Program-made: the position numbers and the translations under genes | Origin: Lophius americanus | Taxonomy: Eukaryota; Chordata; Actinopteri; Lophiiformes; Lophiidae | Direction of reading: 5' to 3' | DNA length: 64,000 nt | NCBI GenBank assembly: GCA_037951165.1 | Contig: JBBDHG010000008.1 | Location: 11,813,501-11,877,500, forward strand | The notes under the pieces: model-generated | What the model saw: only the letters and a program-made list of their open reading frames with translations | What the model was told of the DNA's origin: nothing | The model's database searches: none | In this document: piece after piece, positions 51,206-61,216 of the stretch | Numbering within the stretch: the first letter of the stretch is position 1 | How the letters are laid out: each line of letters begins with the position of its first letter

Positions 51206-52587
51206 CTGTAAAAAGTCATAATGAGCAATTTATTATAAGTGCTCTTATTTTGTAGGATTACAGTGGAAGTGACGAGGCTTGTCGGCATTGCGTATGTATT
51301 GTGACCTGTTCAAATCAATATATAAACCCTCCGCCCTTTCCGCCGTGCGTTTCTTAAACCAATTGTATGACATTGTAACATTTGCCAAATAACGTGATCC
51401 CTAGGATCATTCCGGGAATATGTATGGTCTGTTTTAAAAATGTCCAACTTGAATGAATAGTGGCCGTAGTTAATTTCAGTTATATTAGACATTCAATGTT
51501 TACATTGTGTTGATCCACAAGACAGCTGATTTCCAGCTGATCCGATGGTAATGTGACACGGGGGAATTGCCAGGTAGTGTCTGCGGGGCTGGCTTTGGTG
51601 ACATGGACCAGGGTGAGCATGGGAAGGCCATGGGCTTGCGTGGACTGGTCAGAGCTGATCTGGATGTCCTAGACGGATACTGTGGATGCAATTTCTGAAT
51701 TATCAAATTTCCCATCAGGGTAGATGGAACTGTTTTGGACTTGAATTATGTGTTCCTTCTACATCATTCGCTCTGTGTAGGGAGCGATCAGGACAATAAA
51801 GGCGCAGAGGTGGAAGAACTAAGGGGACTGTTTTCGTTGACTTATCATTTGTATACAGGGGAATTTCTGTTTACGTTATTGTTGCTAATTTGTTTATGCA
51901 TATTAACCACAAAGTGGCGGTTTCTGTTGAATTAAATTATCCTTGGTTAACTTCCCTCATGCTTGATATTTTGTAAAAAGATCATAATTTCCCGTTTTTT
52001 GGATAATTATCTCAGAGTTTACTAATGTTTGATTGTTAAATATGGTGGCCCTTACGAGGATTATCATTTAAATTGACAGTATTTGGAAAGATAAACTAGT
52101 TTTTGGAAATTGTAAAATGGCCACAGAACATCAATTTGATTAAAAAATGTCATCTTCCACCCCTGATGGCAATGAATCAGGTTCTCAGCTTGCGCATCAT
52201 GACCTAGATTTGACGATTGGGTCTTTTTGTTACCTTAAGACGTACGTACCGATGAAATATCATCTTTATTGAAAACTTTTTATCTCAGTGATGAGCATGC
52301 ATCAGAGGCTGAGGTTGCACATGTGGATAATGGCATTAATTATGTTCATGTTGTAAATTATGATGATGATGATATTGAACATGTTAATGGTGATGATGAC
52401 GTCGATGGTGATCAAATGGTTGCTGATGAAATGACAAAGCTATGTTTTTGATGAAGTGAAAAATAAGGCAAGCTTTCTGAAAGAACAAACTGAGACTTGA
52501 AACGGATTTAGAGATTCCATCACCAGCTCCCTTAATAGAGAGGCAAACTTAAGAGAATATGTGGATTCTAGTTTAGCCAAACCTTAG

Positions 52588-53370
52588 GCTTTATGTCATG
52601 AAAATATAGCACAACTGGAGAAGAGTATTGATGGTTGTCTTCTATGCAGAGATGACAAGTGGAAGAAACAGTTAGACCAGCTTAGAGCAACAAGCACACC
52701 TATAGCGCAGAGAACCAAAGCAGTCTCTACTGGAGTCAGTTCAATAACTCCCTTTAGACCTTACAGCGTACCTGGTGCTCCTCCCTTTTACTCCAAGCCT
52801 CCCATTCGTCTGGAGTTTACAAGGCTTTGCATCCCATGTGACTCTTCAGATGTCCTTTATGTCATTGAGCAGTGCAAGAACTTCCTTGAGCTTAGACCAC
52901 TATCAAATCATCAGCTCCTGTCAACACTAGCCACGGTCTTAAAGGGGCCAGCACGGAGTTGGTGGAAGGGTGCAAAAAGTCAAGTTCCTGATTGGGACTC
53001 CTTCAAATGCTCTTTTGTGTCTGCTTTTCTTCCTTCTGACTACTTGACTGAAGATGAAGAGAAGTTGAGAGCCATGGTGCAGAAACCTGAGCAGAGACTG
53101 AGATATTTTGCTTATGATTACCGAGAACTGTTTCTTAAATAGAAGCTAAATATGCCAGAGGAAGAAATGGTGAGGCACCTCTTGAACAACATCAATCCGA
53201 GAGTAGTTATGGTCTGGAACACAATAAAGGATATACTTCTTATCCTTTTTCTGCCACCTACTAACCTTACCAGTGCGTGGAGCAAAGCTAATTGTTTTCC
53301 ATCTCAACAAAGTGTGATCCTCTATTATGCCCCAACTCCAGGGGATCCATTTCATTACCCAGCACCACCT
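52588..53370 (+). pseudogene. gag-like remnant of the gypsy element
   Basis: One frame is open from 52588, after a TAG, to 53139. It is interrupted by a single TAG at 53140-53142, then continues in the same frame to about 53370. Landmarks are LLSTLATVLKGPARSWW, then VPDWDSFKCSFVSAFLP and QRLRYFAYDYREL, the pattern of the Ty3/gypsy retrotransposon gag domain (PARSWW... W..F...F). No zinc knuckle was noted after it. Confidence 0.65.
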
Positions 53371-53389
53371 TAAAATGTCAAATCCATGA

Positions 53390-54533
53390 CCCCCTATGAT
53401 ACCGATTGTCCTGAGCTTCAGGAGCTCATCAGAAATAGGCCAGCTGTCACTTCCAACACATTGGGGAAGACAGAAGAGGAGAAGCACACCATCTTTACTC
53501 AAAATGAAGTGCCGTCGTGGTGCACATAGGGTGTCACCTTTAAAGAAGAGAGTCATTGAAGAGCATGTAGTGAAAATGGTTAAATACAACATAATCAGGC
53601 CATCTCAGTCAGCTTTGGCCTCTCCTGTGGTCCTTGCGGACAGACCTGACGGATCTGACCATTTTTGCATGGACTGTAGGCGAGTAAACGCAAAGACCTT
53701 ACCTGACGCATATTTATTGCAAATGATAAACAACATCCTAGAATCAATGGATTTGCAGTCTGGTTACTAGCAAGCGACCATGGCTGAGGACAACGACCTA
53801 AAAACTGCTTTCGTAACCTCACGCGGTTTCTTTCACTTGAAAAGCATGCCATTTAATCCCTGCAATGCTGCAGCAACTTTCCAGCGTTTAATGGAGAAAG
53901 TATTGGCTGAGCTGAGAGGAAAAGTATGTTTTGTCTATATAGATGACATTATTGTATTCTCAACATCACATGAACAACACCTTCAGGACCTGGAATGTGT
54001 TTTTCAGAAGCTACAGGGAGGCAATCTCAGTCTTAACATGAAAAAACATGCGGTGTCCGACAGGGGGCTTGAGGTGGACCATGCAAAGACCCAGGCTGGG
54101 GAAAGCTTCCCAGTACCTAAAGATGTAAAATCTTTACAGCGTTTTTTGGGGCTTGCCGGCTGGTACCATAAATGAATGCCTCATTTTGCCGACATCACAG
54201 CACCTTTAAACCATCTCAAAAGAAGGGTGTGGAATGGAATTGGACTAGGGAATGTCAATGTCAATGTCTGCATAGGGGCCCTGAAACTGCCCCTACGCAG
54301 TTTCAGGGCCCCTGAAAATGGGGGGTTGGAAAATTTGTCAGTACTGGCACAACTTAACCTGTCTCTGCCTTTTCACGTTTTAACAGTTGCGAGCAAGGTG
54401 GGTGTTTTGGCAGTCCTCTCCCAAAATACTTCAGAGGGCGAATGCGTGGTAGCTTATTCCTCAACTCAAAAAACTATTTCATGGATCATTCATCACCATC
54501 ATGCGAGGAATTACTGGAGTGATTTTGGGAGAG
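53390..54533 (+). pseudogene. pol remnant: reverse transcriptase, connection and partial RNase H
   Basis: The first part (about 53545-53768) covers RT fingers and the DLQSGY motif, ending at an in-frame TAG in place of the usual Trp. The second (53780-54175) has the AFVTSRGFFHLKSMPFN box and the catalytic YIDDIIVFS box, then FLGLAGWYH before a stop. The third (54176-54533) has the HFADITAPLNHL connection segment and an RNase H-like VGVLAVLSQN...VVAYSS. A 15-bp hairpin insertion or rearrangement (54275-54312) interrupts the spacing between the last two. Clear Ty3/gypsy order; not functional. Confidence 0.8.
54275..54312. repeat. Perfect 15-bp inverted repeat inside the pol remnant
   Basis: GGGGCCCTGAAACTG (54275-54289), an 8-base spacer and CAGTTTCAGGGCCCC (54298-54312). 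It falls between the connection and RNase H segments where the coding match is lost. Confidence 0.85.
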
Positions 54534-54700
54534 GTCGGTTGTACATTTACGACAGTTATTGGTGATTTATCTCCAAAAGGTTTGGGCATTAAATTCTAAA
54601 GCATTGATCGGACTTTTCCCAAATTTGGTTTGGATTCATCCTGTTTCTATAATTTCACTCATTTTTATCTTACAGTTCATACTGTTAAAATAACCTCCGT
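54534..54700 (+). repeat. Interspersed repeat also present at 2184-2520
   Basis: TCGGTTGTACATTTACGACA and TTTATCTCCAAAAGGTTTGGGC parallel TTGGTTGTATATTTCCGACA and TTTATCTCCAAAACAATTTGGGC at 2188-2240. The later box CCCAAATTTGGTTTGGATTCATC parallels the AAATTTGGTTCATGTGAATC box near 2427. The family name is unknown. Confidence 0.45.
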
Positions 54701-54933
54701 TAATTTGAGGGCTTCTATCAGGGGATTGCTGTCGGGGACAAGAAAATAGGTCTAGTTAATAAAGTACTCTGAACACAATTGAAGACACCAAACACTGATA
54801 GGACAAGAGGAAAAATATATTTCAATATGAATATAGGAGAGACACTCAAGCCGATCGTAGGAACCCGATAAGTAACGCTGAAATGCAGTTATTACAAGAA
54901 AGACGTATAACGGTGTGCAGGACAAGAAATTGC

Positions 54934-54974
54934 TCATCTTTATAGGCGTACATTGGTTATGCCTATAAAGATGA
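54934..54974. repeat. Perfect 14-bp inverted repeat (hairpin)
   Basis: TCATCTTTATAGGC (54934-54947), a 13-base loop and GCCTATAAAGATGA (54961-54974). It lies just before the second partial copy of the RT segment. Confidence 0.85.
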
Positions 54975-54983
54975 TATTATAAT

Positions 54984-55154
54984 CCCCTATTGTCCTGAGC
55001 CATCTCAGTCAGCTTTGGCCTCTCCTGTGGTCCTTGCGGACAGACCTAATGAATCTGACCATTTTTGGATTTGGACTATAGGCGAGTAAACGCAAAGACC
55101 TTACCTGACGCATATTTATTGCAAATAATAAACGACACCCTAGAATCACTGGAT
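54984..55154 (+). mobile_element. Second partial copy of the gypsy RT segment
   Basis: 54999-55154 repeats 53599-53752 with about 95% identity by eye and a net 2-base insertion. Just before it, CCCCTAT and ATTGTCCTGAG match 53389-53415. The copy therefore looks like the same region with two deletions (a few bases, then about 185 bp). It encodes the same RT fingers segment, out of context. Confidence 0.8.
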
Positions 55155-57841
55155 GGCGAGAATGGAGAATGGAGAAAGGGGATTGGAGAATGGAGTTCAT
55201 CCGGTGAACCATAGGTAACCTTCCGTGAAGTCACTGCTTTCTTTTCCATAGGGAGAAATGCATGTCAGTGACTTTGAGCTTTGGACAAGCCATCTGCTCA
55301 AAACCAGTAAGAGGAATATCTAAAAGTTTCCTTCACACTATAAAGATGTTTTAACATTTTCAGCAATTTGTTCTGTATACCATCACAGTCTGGTAAAGTC
55401 ACTACACTCACACAAACACCATCAAAACCTCCTTGAGGTTATATTGAACACAATGCACACAAATTACTCCTTGCTTGACAAAATCCTTTAAACTCATCTA
55501 AGTCACTAACTCCAAACAAGTCCAAGGCTTGTTTCCATGTAATAATTTGGGTCACCTCCTGAGTAATGCTCAAATTCTGTGGCCAGGTGGCAAATGCTTT
55601 CTTTAAATTGTCAGTCTGCAGCCCGGTGGTTGGGTACCACTGATTTAGAAGATATCTTCCAGCTGTAATGTTTGTTATGCTCCAACAGAGAAACAACATG
55701 CAATCCACAAATGTTGTTTCTATAATGATATACGATAAATAATCACGAGAAGCCACTGTAGTGTAGTAATCAGTTACCTTAAATGAAAACATTGTGCAGC
55801 TTCTTCTTCAACTCGTCCCTTTTTGTGAAATAACTGGATAAAATTATAGTGTGTATTAATATTAATGTTAATGCACCGGACATTCTTCAACTCCCCAAGC
55901 ATAAAGTAAACAAACGAGCGAGACTATTTTTGTCTTTTCTAATGGTTTTCATTCTCCAAATGCTAATTTCCACTTTAGAAAGATGGCACTGGGAGCACGG
56001 CATCATTACAAGCATAAGTAGTCAACTTTTGCAGCTCAGTGCCAGCAGTCATTTGGTGAGGAAGCAGCCAAGTATCAGGCTCCCGGAAAAGTTTCACAAA
56101 GAGCTTTTTTTTTACATATATATATATATATATAACGACACGAGTGTAGCCATGCAGAGCCCTTCATCATGCTGGGTTTTAAATTAGATTGAATGCCACT
56201 GCCAGTGTCGGCACAAAAATATGTGATTTTCTTTTCCACCTAAATTCACAGAAATTCCTGGCAAGAGGAGGAAATGACCGCAATTTAAGTCCTCTGAATG
56301 GAAATTCATGTTGTACTTGGAAGTTTAGTGACCTTAAAGGAGTCTTTAAATACATTTCCAGTTGAATTCACTACATATTATGCTGTTTTACATGATTCAA
56401 AGGTGAAAGTCAGTCACAGTTTTGACATTTTTATTTCAACCTCTTAATGTTTGACATGCTCAAAAAGTTTTCGGCCATCAATTCTCAACCGTTCTGGTCC
56501 GAATCGACTCGGGGAGATTGATCTTCTTTATATATTAGTTTACCCATGTTTTAATCTAATAGTTCATTTTTTACTTTTGGGAGCTTTTTGTCTCAAAAAA
56601 TACTGTGGAAATGACTTAATATTTAATTTTGGGAGTTCAATCAGTGGGATTGTTGCAGGTTACACCATTCTTGCATCTTTTCTTATTCACAAAGGATCTT
56701 TGCAACCCCTCCTTCTTATAAAGAATCCCCGATTATCTTATGATCAGCAATAATTCAGAGAACCAGAGTTGTAATTGTAACTTTTGCCTGAGTTCTAACA
56801 ACCTCCAGATTAAGTTTGAAAGGCTCTACCCTCCCTAAGAAGTCATTTGTATAGATCAAAAACTCATCATCCTCCTGCAGATATACTATAATAACTCTCT
56901 GCTGTGGGGCAATATAAATCTTTGTTATAGCTACTTTAAACTTTCAGACTACAGCAATGTCAACAAGCAATAATCTCAAAGATGTCCTCCGATGCTTTTT
57001 GTGACAGCCAGTCTGATCTATGTTATACCCTTTACCATAACACAGAGGGTAGGAGGGAAAACACCAGTCTAATCCGGATTTGAGCTCTGAAGTTGTTGAC
57101 AGGCCCATTCATGAGCTCCTCATCAACCAAACATTTAAATGTCTTCCTGTGATAGAAGCTTGTGCCTGGATTTGTACAGCTCTTAGGTCTGTCAAAAGGA
57201 CAAAATGCACTTTATAAATGGGTATTTTCAAGAACAAAGATTTGTCCTTTTCAAAATTGTATGCTTCCTCCCACCGGTTGCGCCAAAAGATGGAAAATAG
57301 CCCGTTTTAAAAGCAGCCAATGTTCAACGACAGAAGTTACTCATGGCCAACAAAAGCTGGTGAGTGAGAGATTAAACATACTGTATTCCTTTTTGTTGCC
57401 TGTTTACAAAATCCCTACAGTCTCTCATCAAGGAGCGGGGATGAAAAGCTTTCATCAACTCTCCGTGGAAACCTGCTTCCTTCTTTGAAGCTCAACGCTG
57501 TGGCCCGACGTGCACACAGGTGTTCCACTTTCACTGAATAAGATAAGTAAAACACCTCGTCACAGACAAAATGCTGGCTTATTGAGCGCTTGGGAGTCGG
57601 CTATAGCGCACTATAATACTCATTAATCATTATGACTGAGGCCAAGGACAGCAAATGGACCACAGCTCCACACAATGAACGGGCTGTAGCTCCAGAATAT
57701 TCTGCTGTAAGACTAAAGCAGCCATCTGTAAACCAGAAACTTAAGTATTTCCCCACTACATGCTTTTCATACCGGCAGAAAGGCGCATTTAGGGTTACTA
57801 TCGTCCGCTCAGGCATTTCATTTTCGTGACGGGGATTAATT
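55155..57841. other. Intergenic region, no gene recognised
   Basis: Begins with a short GGAGAATGGAGA-rich run (55157-55195). A minus-strand open frame of 117 codons (55439-55792) is noted as a finding but has no recognised family. A (TA)n microsatellite is at 56116-56134. Nothing else could be assigned. Confidence 0.4.
56116..56134. repeat. (TA)n microsatellite
   Basis: About nine AT dinucleotide units. Confidence 0.9.
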
Positions 57842-59480
57842 TATCCACATCTCAAAAACCGATAGAATTCTGTGAAATTTAACACATGATTTGTGAAAGA
57901 CTCTAAAGGGGTTAACGGTTTCTTTAATTTTTTTTTACATTATTAAGGAACACTAGCCATTTTTAGGTCAATAGACTCACATACAGGGACTATGATCTCT
58001 TCACATTTCCTCAAAAAACCCCTGACAGAGTTCAATGAAATTCCATTTCAATCAGGAGAGACAGAACAAACAATAGAATAACGTTTAATACGACGTGTGA
58101 TATGTGATAATAAGTCTCTCAGAAAGTCTTTATTGCTCAAATTCCTCAAGGAGAGTGCAGCAGCAAGGTATATCCCCCTTTGCAGTCTATATACTGGTTG
58201 TGGTGGCTGATGACTCTGCTGGGAGTGATGACTGATGAAGTTGATGAGTCTTTGAGGACGGGGCAGGTGGTGGAGGGCTCATAAAACAGGATCATGAAGG
58301 ATTTTGACAGATGGAGAAGATCATATTTAATAAAACCCCAGCACGATGATCGCCTGAGGATGAATTTGTGTCATTGTGATAGCTGATGAACACAGCTGTT
58401 ATCAATTGAAAGCCCCGACGGTGAAGAGTGGAATTTAGGCTGAGCACGCATGAAAGGTGTGAATGACAGAGTGTTATGAGGTATGAATGTTGCCCGAGTG
58501 TGCAAGGAGATAGTCTTACTGACTGAACTTTTGCGACAGCTTCATTGGTGCTTTTTTCATAATCAGAAAACAGTTAATTAACAAGTAAGTAAGGAGCTTT
58601 GACCTGGTACCTTTGTGCAAAGGATGCAGTCCAAAAAGTCAAAGCCTAAATATAGGAATGGAAAATGAAAATAAACATTCCATGAATATAAAATGCGTAC
58701 ACACACATACAAGCCTACGTGCATAAAAGTGTCTGTGTTGGGTTCTTCAATTTTCTTATATTTTCAGGTGATTTTAACAATATTTTTGCTTAATCTCCAC
58801 GGGTTGCATATCCGCACCTCCCTAAAAGGACTGTTTTTGCACCTAGGTGGTTTATGTGTTTTATGGGTCACGTTAGAGGCTTCGGTCTATCTGAGCCTCT
58901 TCAAAAACCTATAGAAAGAATTCAGTGAAATTTCGTAAGTGCTTTGTGGCTGCCTTAAGGATGTTGATTTCATTATTGGGCTCTTCAATCTTCGCCTTGT
59001 AACATGTTTAGACACCTTTAAAGCAAAGCTATGTTTTATGTCATTGGGTTCTGATTCAGGAACTGTGGTCTATCCTAATTTCAAAACCTTAAGATGAAGA
59101 GGTTCTTCAATTTGCTCTTGCAACAATGTTTACATTGTATGATTATCCTCTCTTGCTCACTTTCTGTGGACAGTTGATCCACTTCTCCCAAAAAACTGCT
59201 GGACTGAATTCAATGAAATTGCACACATGCGTTGCATGGGCCCAAGAGGACTGCATCACATAAATGTTGGCTTCTTCTTTTTCTTCTTTGTAAATAATCT
59301 ATTCTAGTAAAGTCTAACCACATCTCCTCGCCCTAAAGGTGGGCATCTCATTATTGAACTCTTCAATTATCTTATTCCTAATTTCTTAGCATATTGGAAC
59401 TCAGGATATTTTCATGTCACTCACTCTAACATATGATAGATGTTTAATCCATCCACATTTCTTTTCTCCTGTAGGGAGAG
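57842..59480. repeat. Decayed tandem repeat array
   Basis: A motif of the form TCAAAAAC...GAATTCAATGAAATT occurs near 57852, 58011, 58899 and 59187. A second motif, TTGGGTTCTTCAAT..CTT, occurs near 58739, 58980, 59100, 59265 and 59353. The last complete unit also has GGGCCCAAGAGGACTGCATCA. The order recalls the common fish repeat also seen at 18874-19045. Units are diverged and irregularly spaced (about 90-240 bp). Confidence 0.45.
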
Positions 59481-59920
59481 GAGCTTCTCTGTCCATGTTT
59501 CCACTGTTGTCACATTGAAATGCAAACCTTGTACCTACAAAATGTCAGCTAGGAGGAACTTGAAAAAAAGGGCTTGAACAAGATCCAGTTTTGTTGGCTC
59601 TTAGTATTTTTTGTATTTTATAAGCTAAAGAGATGTGAGGATTTTTCAAACCTATGTAGAAATTAATCCTCTAATTCACCCCTGTAGAACTTAAAAGTTT
59701 GTACCCAGCAGCGATGATATGTGGGAGAGTGGAATCTGTTAGAAACTGCTGGGAATTTAAAGCCAGAACAAGCTGTGTCCTGTTAACTACGTTGTAAAAA
59801 ATAATAATCGGTAGAACAAAATGCTGTTACAAGACTAAAAAAGCAAAAAAAAAAGCACTGCATGCAAAGTACCATCCACGTGTCAAAAGATGACGACGAA
59901 AGGTTCACAAGTGAGACTAA

Positions 59921-59984
59921 GAGATTTGAGATTTGATCCAAATGTAAAGTGCATTATAAATTAAATGTATTATTATTATTATTA
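59921..59984 (+). mobile_element. LINE/SINE 3' tail, copy 3
   Basis: GAGATTTGATCCAAATGTAAAG, then TGCATTATAAATTAAATG and (ATT)n. Nearly identical to 4103-4145. Truncated at its 5' side. Confidence 0.6.
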
Positions 59985-60282
59985 AGTGAGAAGTAGATCT
60001 AAAGAATTCACATTCAGCTTGTGGCAATGTTTCATAGATAGAGGAAAATTGTGAGAAACCAAGCGTGCCAGGTCCAATAGTATACTGTTATTCCATTGCT
60101 GAAGTAGAAATGCTTATTTTCCACAGTTTGTCTTAATCCCAGGAATTTGCAACTACGCAGAATGAAACTTGGACCTGAAGGAGTCTGGGAATGTTCTGTT
60201 TTTATTCCCCTGCTATAGGGCACATAGTGTTACCCTCGCCCATACGAACATACGTTGGTTATAGGTTAAATTTCACAATAAT

Positions 60283-60372
60283 TTAACCTTCATAAATCTT
60301 TTTTTTCCAAGGGGCACGGCCGGGCTCTTCCTGTAGGATCTTCATGTAGGCATCATCTGACGGGCTTGTCAC
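60283..60372 (-). CDS. Possible small terminal exon, unidentified
   Basis: On the minus strand a splice acceptor (CCCATCCTTACAG, ending at 60373) precedes 29 codons, then TAA at 60283-60285. The peptide includes SDDAYMKILQEEPGRAPW, which has a soluble-protein composition and unusually GC-rich codons for the neighbourhood. No upstream exon or poly(A) signal was linked to it and I do not recognise the family. It may be a gene's last exon, a processed fragment or chance. Confidence 0.18.
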   Translation of the reverse strand: MTSPSDDAYMKILQEEPGRAPWKKKIYEG

Positions 60373-60791
60373 CTGTAAGGATGGGCATTGAGGTCAGGAG
60401 CAAGGGTGTCCATTTTTACATTACTAGCCAAATTGTTAATTCCAAGTTTTAGCTTGCATAAGATCTGGGTATCTAGCTTGTGTTCATAATTACACTTACC
60501 TGCATCCGTTTTTAATGTGAATGTAACCGTCCCTCAAAACAGCAGCATCTGCATATCAACTTGTTTCTGCACAAGTCGTCTGCATCACCAACAACAACAA
60601 AGCTAATTGGGGTTCAGGGCCTTGCTCAATAGAATATAATACCTTTGTCATGGTTGTACAACAATGGAAGGCAGTTTAGCTGCTCTTGGCAGCATGCAAG
60701 ATACAAATTACAATTAAGCACAAGAAAACAACATAAAGTCCATCAAGATGGCGGTATGTACGGACGATCCATATGTGATATGATATGTGGA

Positions 60792-60829
60792 TCCTGCTGT
60801 ACTGGATCCACATATCCAGTACAGCAGGA
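60792..60829. repeat. Perfect 16-bp inverted repeat (hairpin)
   Basis: TCCTGCTGTACTGGAT (60792-60807), a 6-base loop and ATCCAGTACAGCAGGA (60814-60829). Confidence 0.85.
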
Positions 60830-61187
60830 CTGAGTTGCTCCAGGTTTTGGACAATACCCCACGCACTCTGAAAAATGGAAGGGAAAGACCCTATGATGTG
60901 TAGATAGAAGGGGCAGTGCAGGGACTTAACAGAATTAAATAGACCTTCCAATTGAGGGACAACCGCTTTATCTCTATCTCTAAAGCCGCCCAGTAAGGGC
61001 TGTTCCCTTACCGGGAATAAACCCAGGCTGCAGTAATGAGCGCACCAAATCCAAACCATTCGACCCCCAGAGAGTGTAAGGTTCATGAACACCTGTGAGG
61101 AGTGAAAGCTAGCGTGTTGTCTATGTTTAATGCCGGTTCTAATAGAGAGGAGTCGGAACATGTTGCAAAAGACCATCTTAGGACGGA

Positions 61188-61216
61188 GGTTTTAATGTTA
61201 TGGCTGATCTGTTCAT
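61188..61216 (+). mobile_element. Tc1-like terminal repeat remnant
   Basis: GGTTTTAATGTTATGGCTGATC matches the right end of the element at 6397-6879. Upstream, TGCAAAAGACCATCTTAGG weakly resembles the sequence preceding that terminus in full-length copies. Confidence 0.55.

Larger units (their letters stand above)
52588..54533 (+). mobile_element. Broken Ty3/gypsy-type LTR retrotransposon (gag and pol remnants)
   Basis: In order on the + strand are a capsid-like gag segment, reverse transcriptase, the connection segment and the beginning of RNase H, all interrupted by stops or frameshifts. There is no protease, integrase or recognisable LTR. At about 54534 the element gives way to an unrelated repeat. 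The copy is clearly dead. It may extend upstream (an ATG-led, gag-N-terminus-like stretch lies near 52148), but no LTR or primer-binding site could be fixed. Confidence 0.8.
60640..61216. other. Unidentified repeat-like segment ending in a Tc1-type terminus
   Basis: Contains a 166-codon minus-strand open frame (60676-61176), a perfect hairpin (60792-60829) and, at its right edge, the GGTTTTAATGTTATGGCTGATC end shared with the Tc1-like elements (61188-61216). The open frame has no motif I recognise. The matching left terminus was not found. Confidence 0.25.

Noticed and set aside
51700..52060. Possible 5' LTR and primer-binding site (TGGTGGCCC near 52043) for the gypsy element
   Set aside because: No matching direct repeat was found downstream of the pol remnant, so an LTR cannot be demonstrated.
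52269..52451. Acidic Asp-rich 60-codon frame upstream of the gypsy gag remnant
   Set aside because: Composition reflects a local GATGAT-type low-complexity run; could be a decayed gag N-terminal part but cannot be supported.
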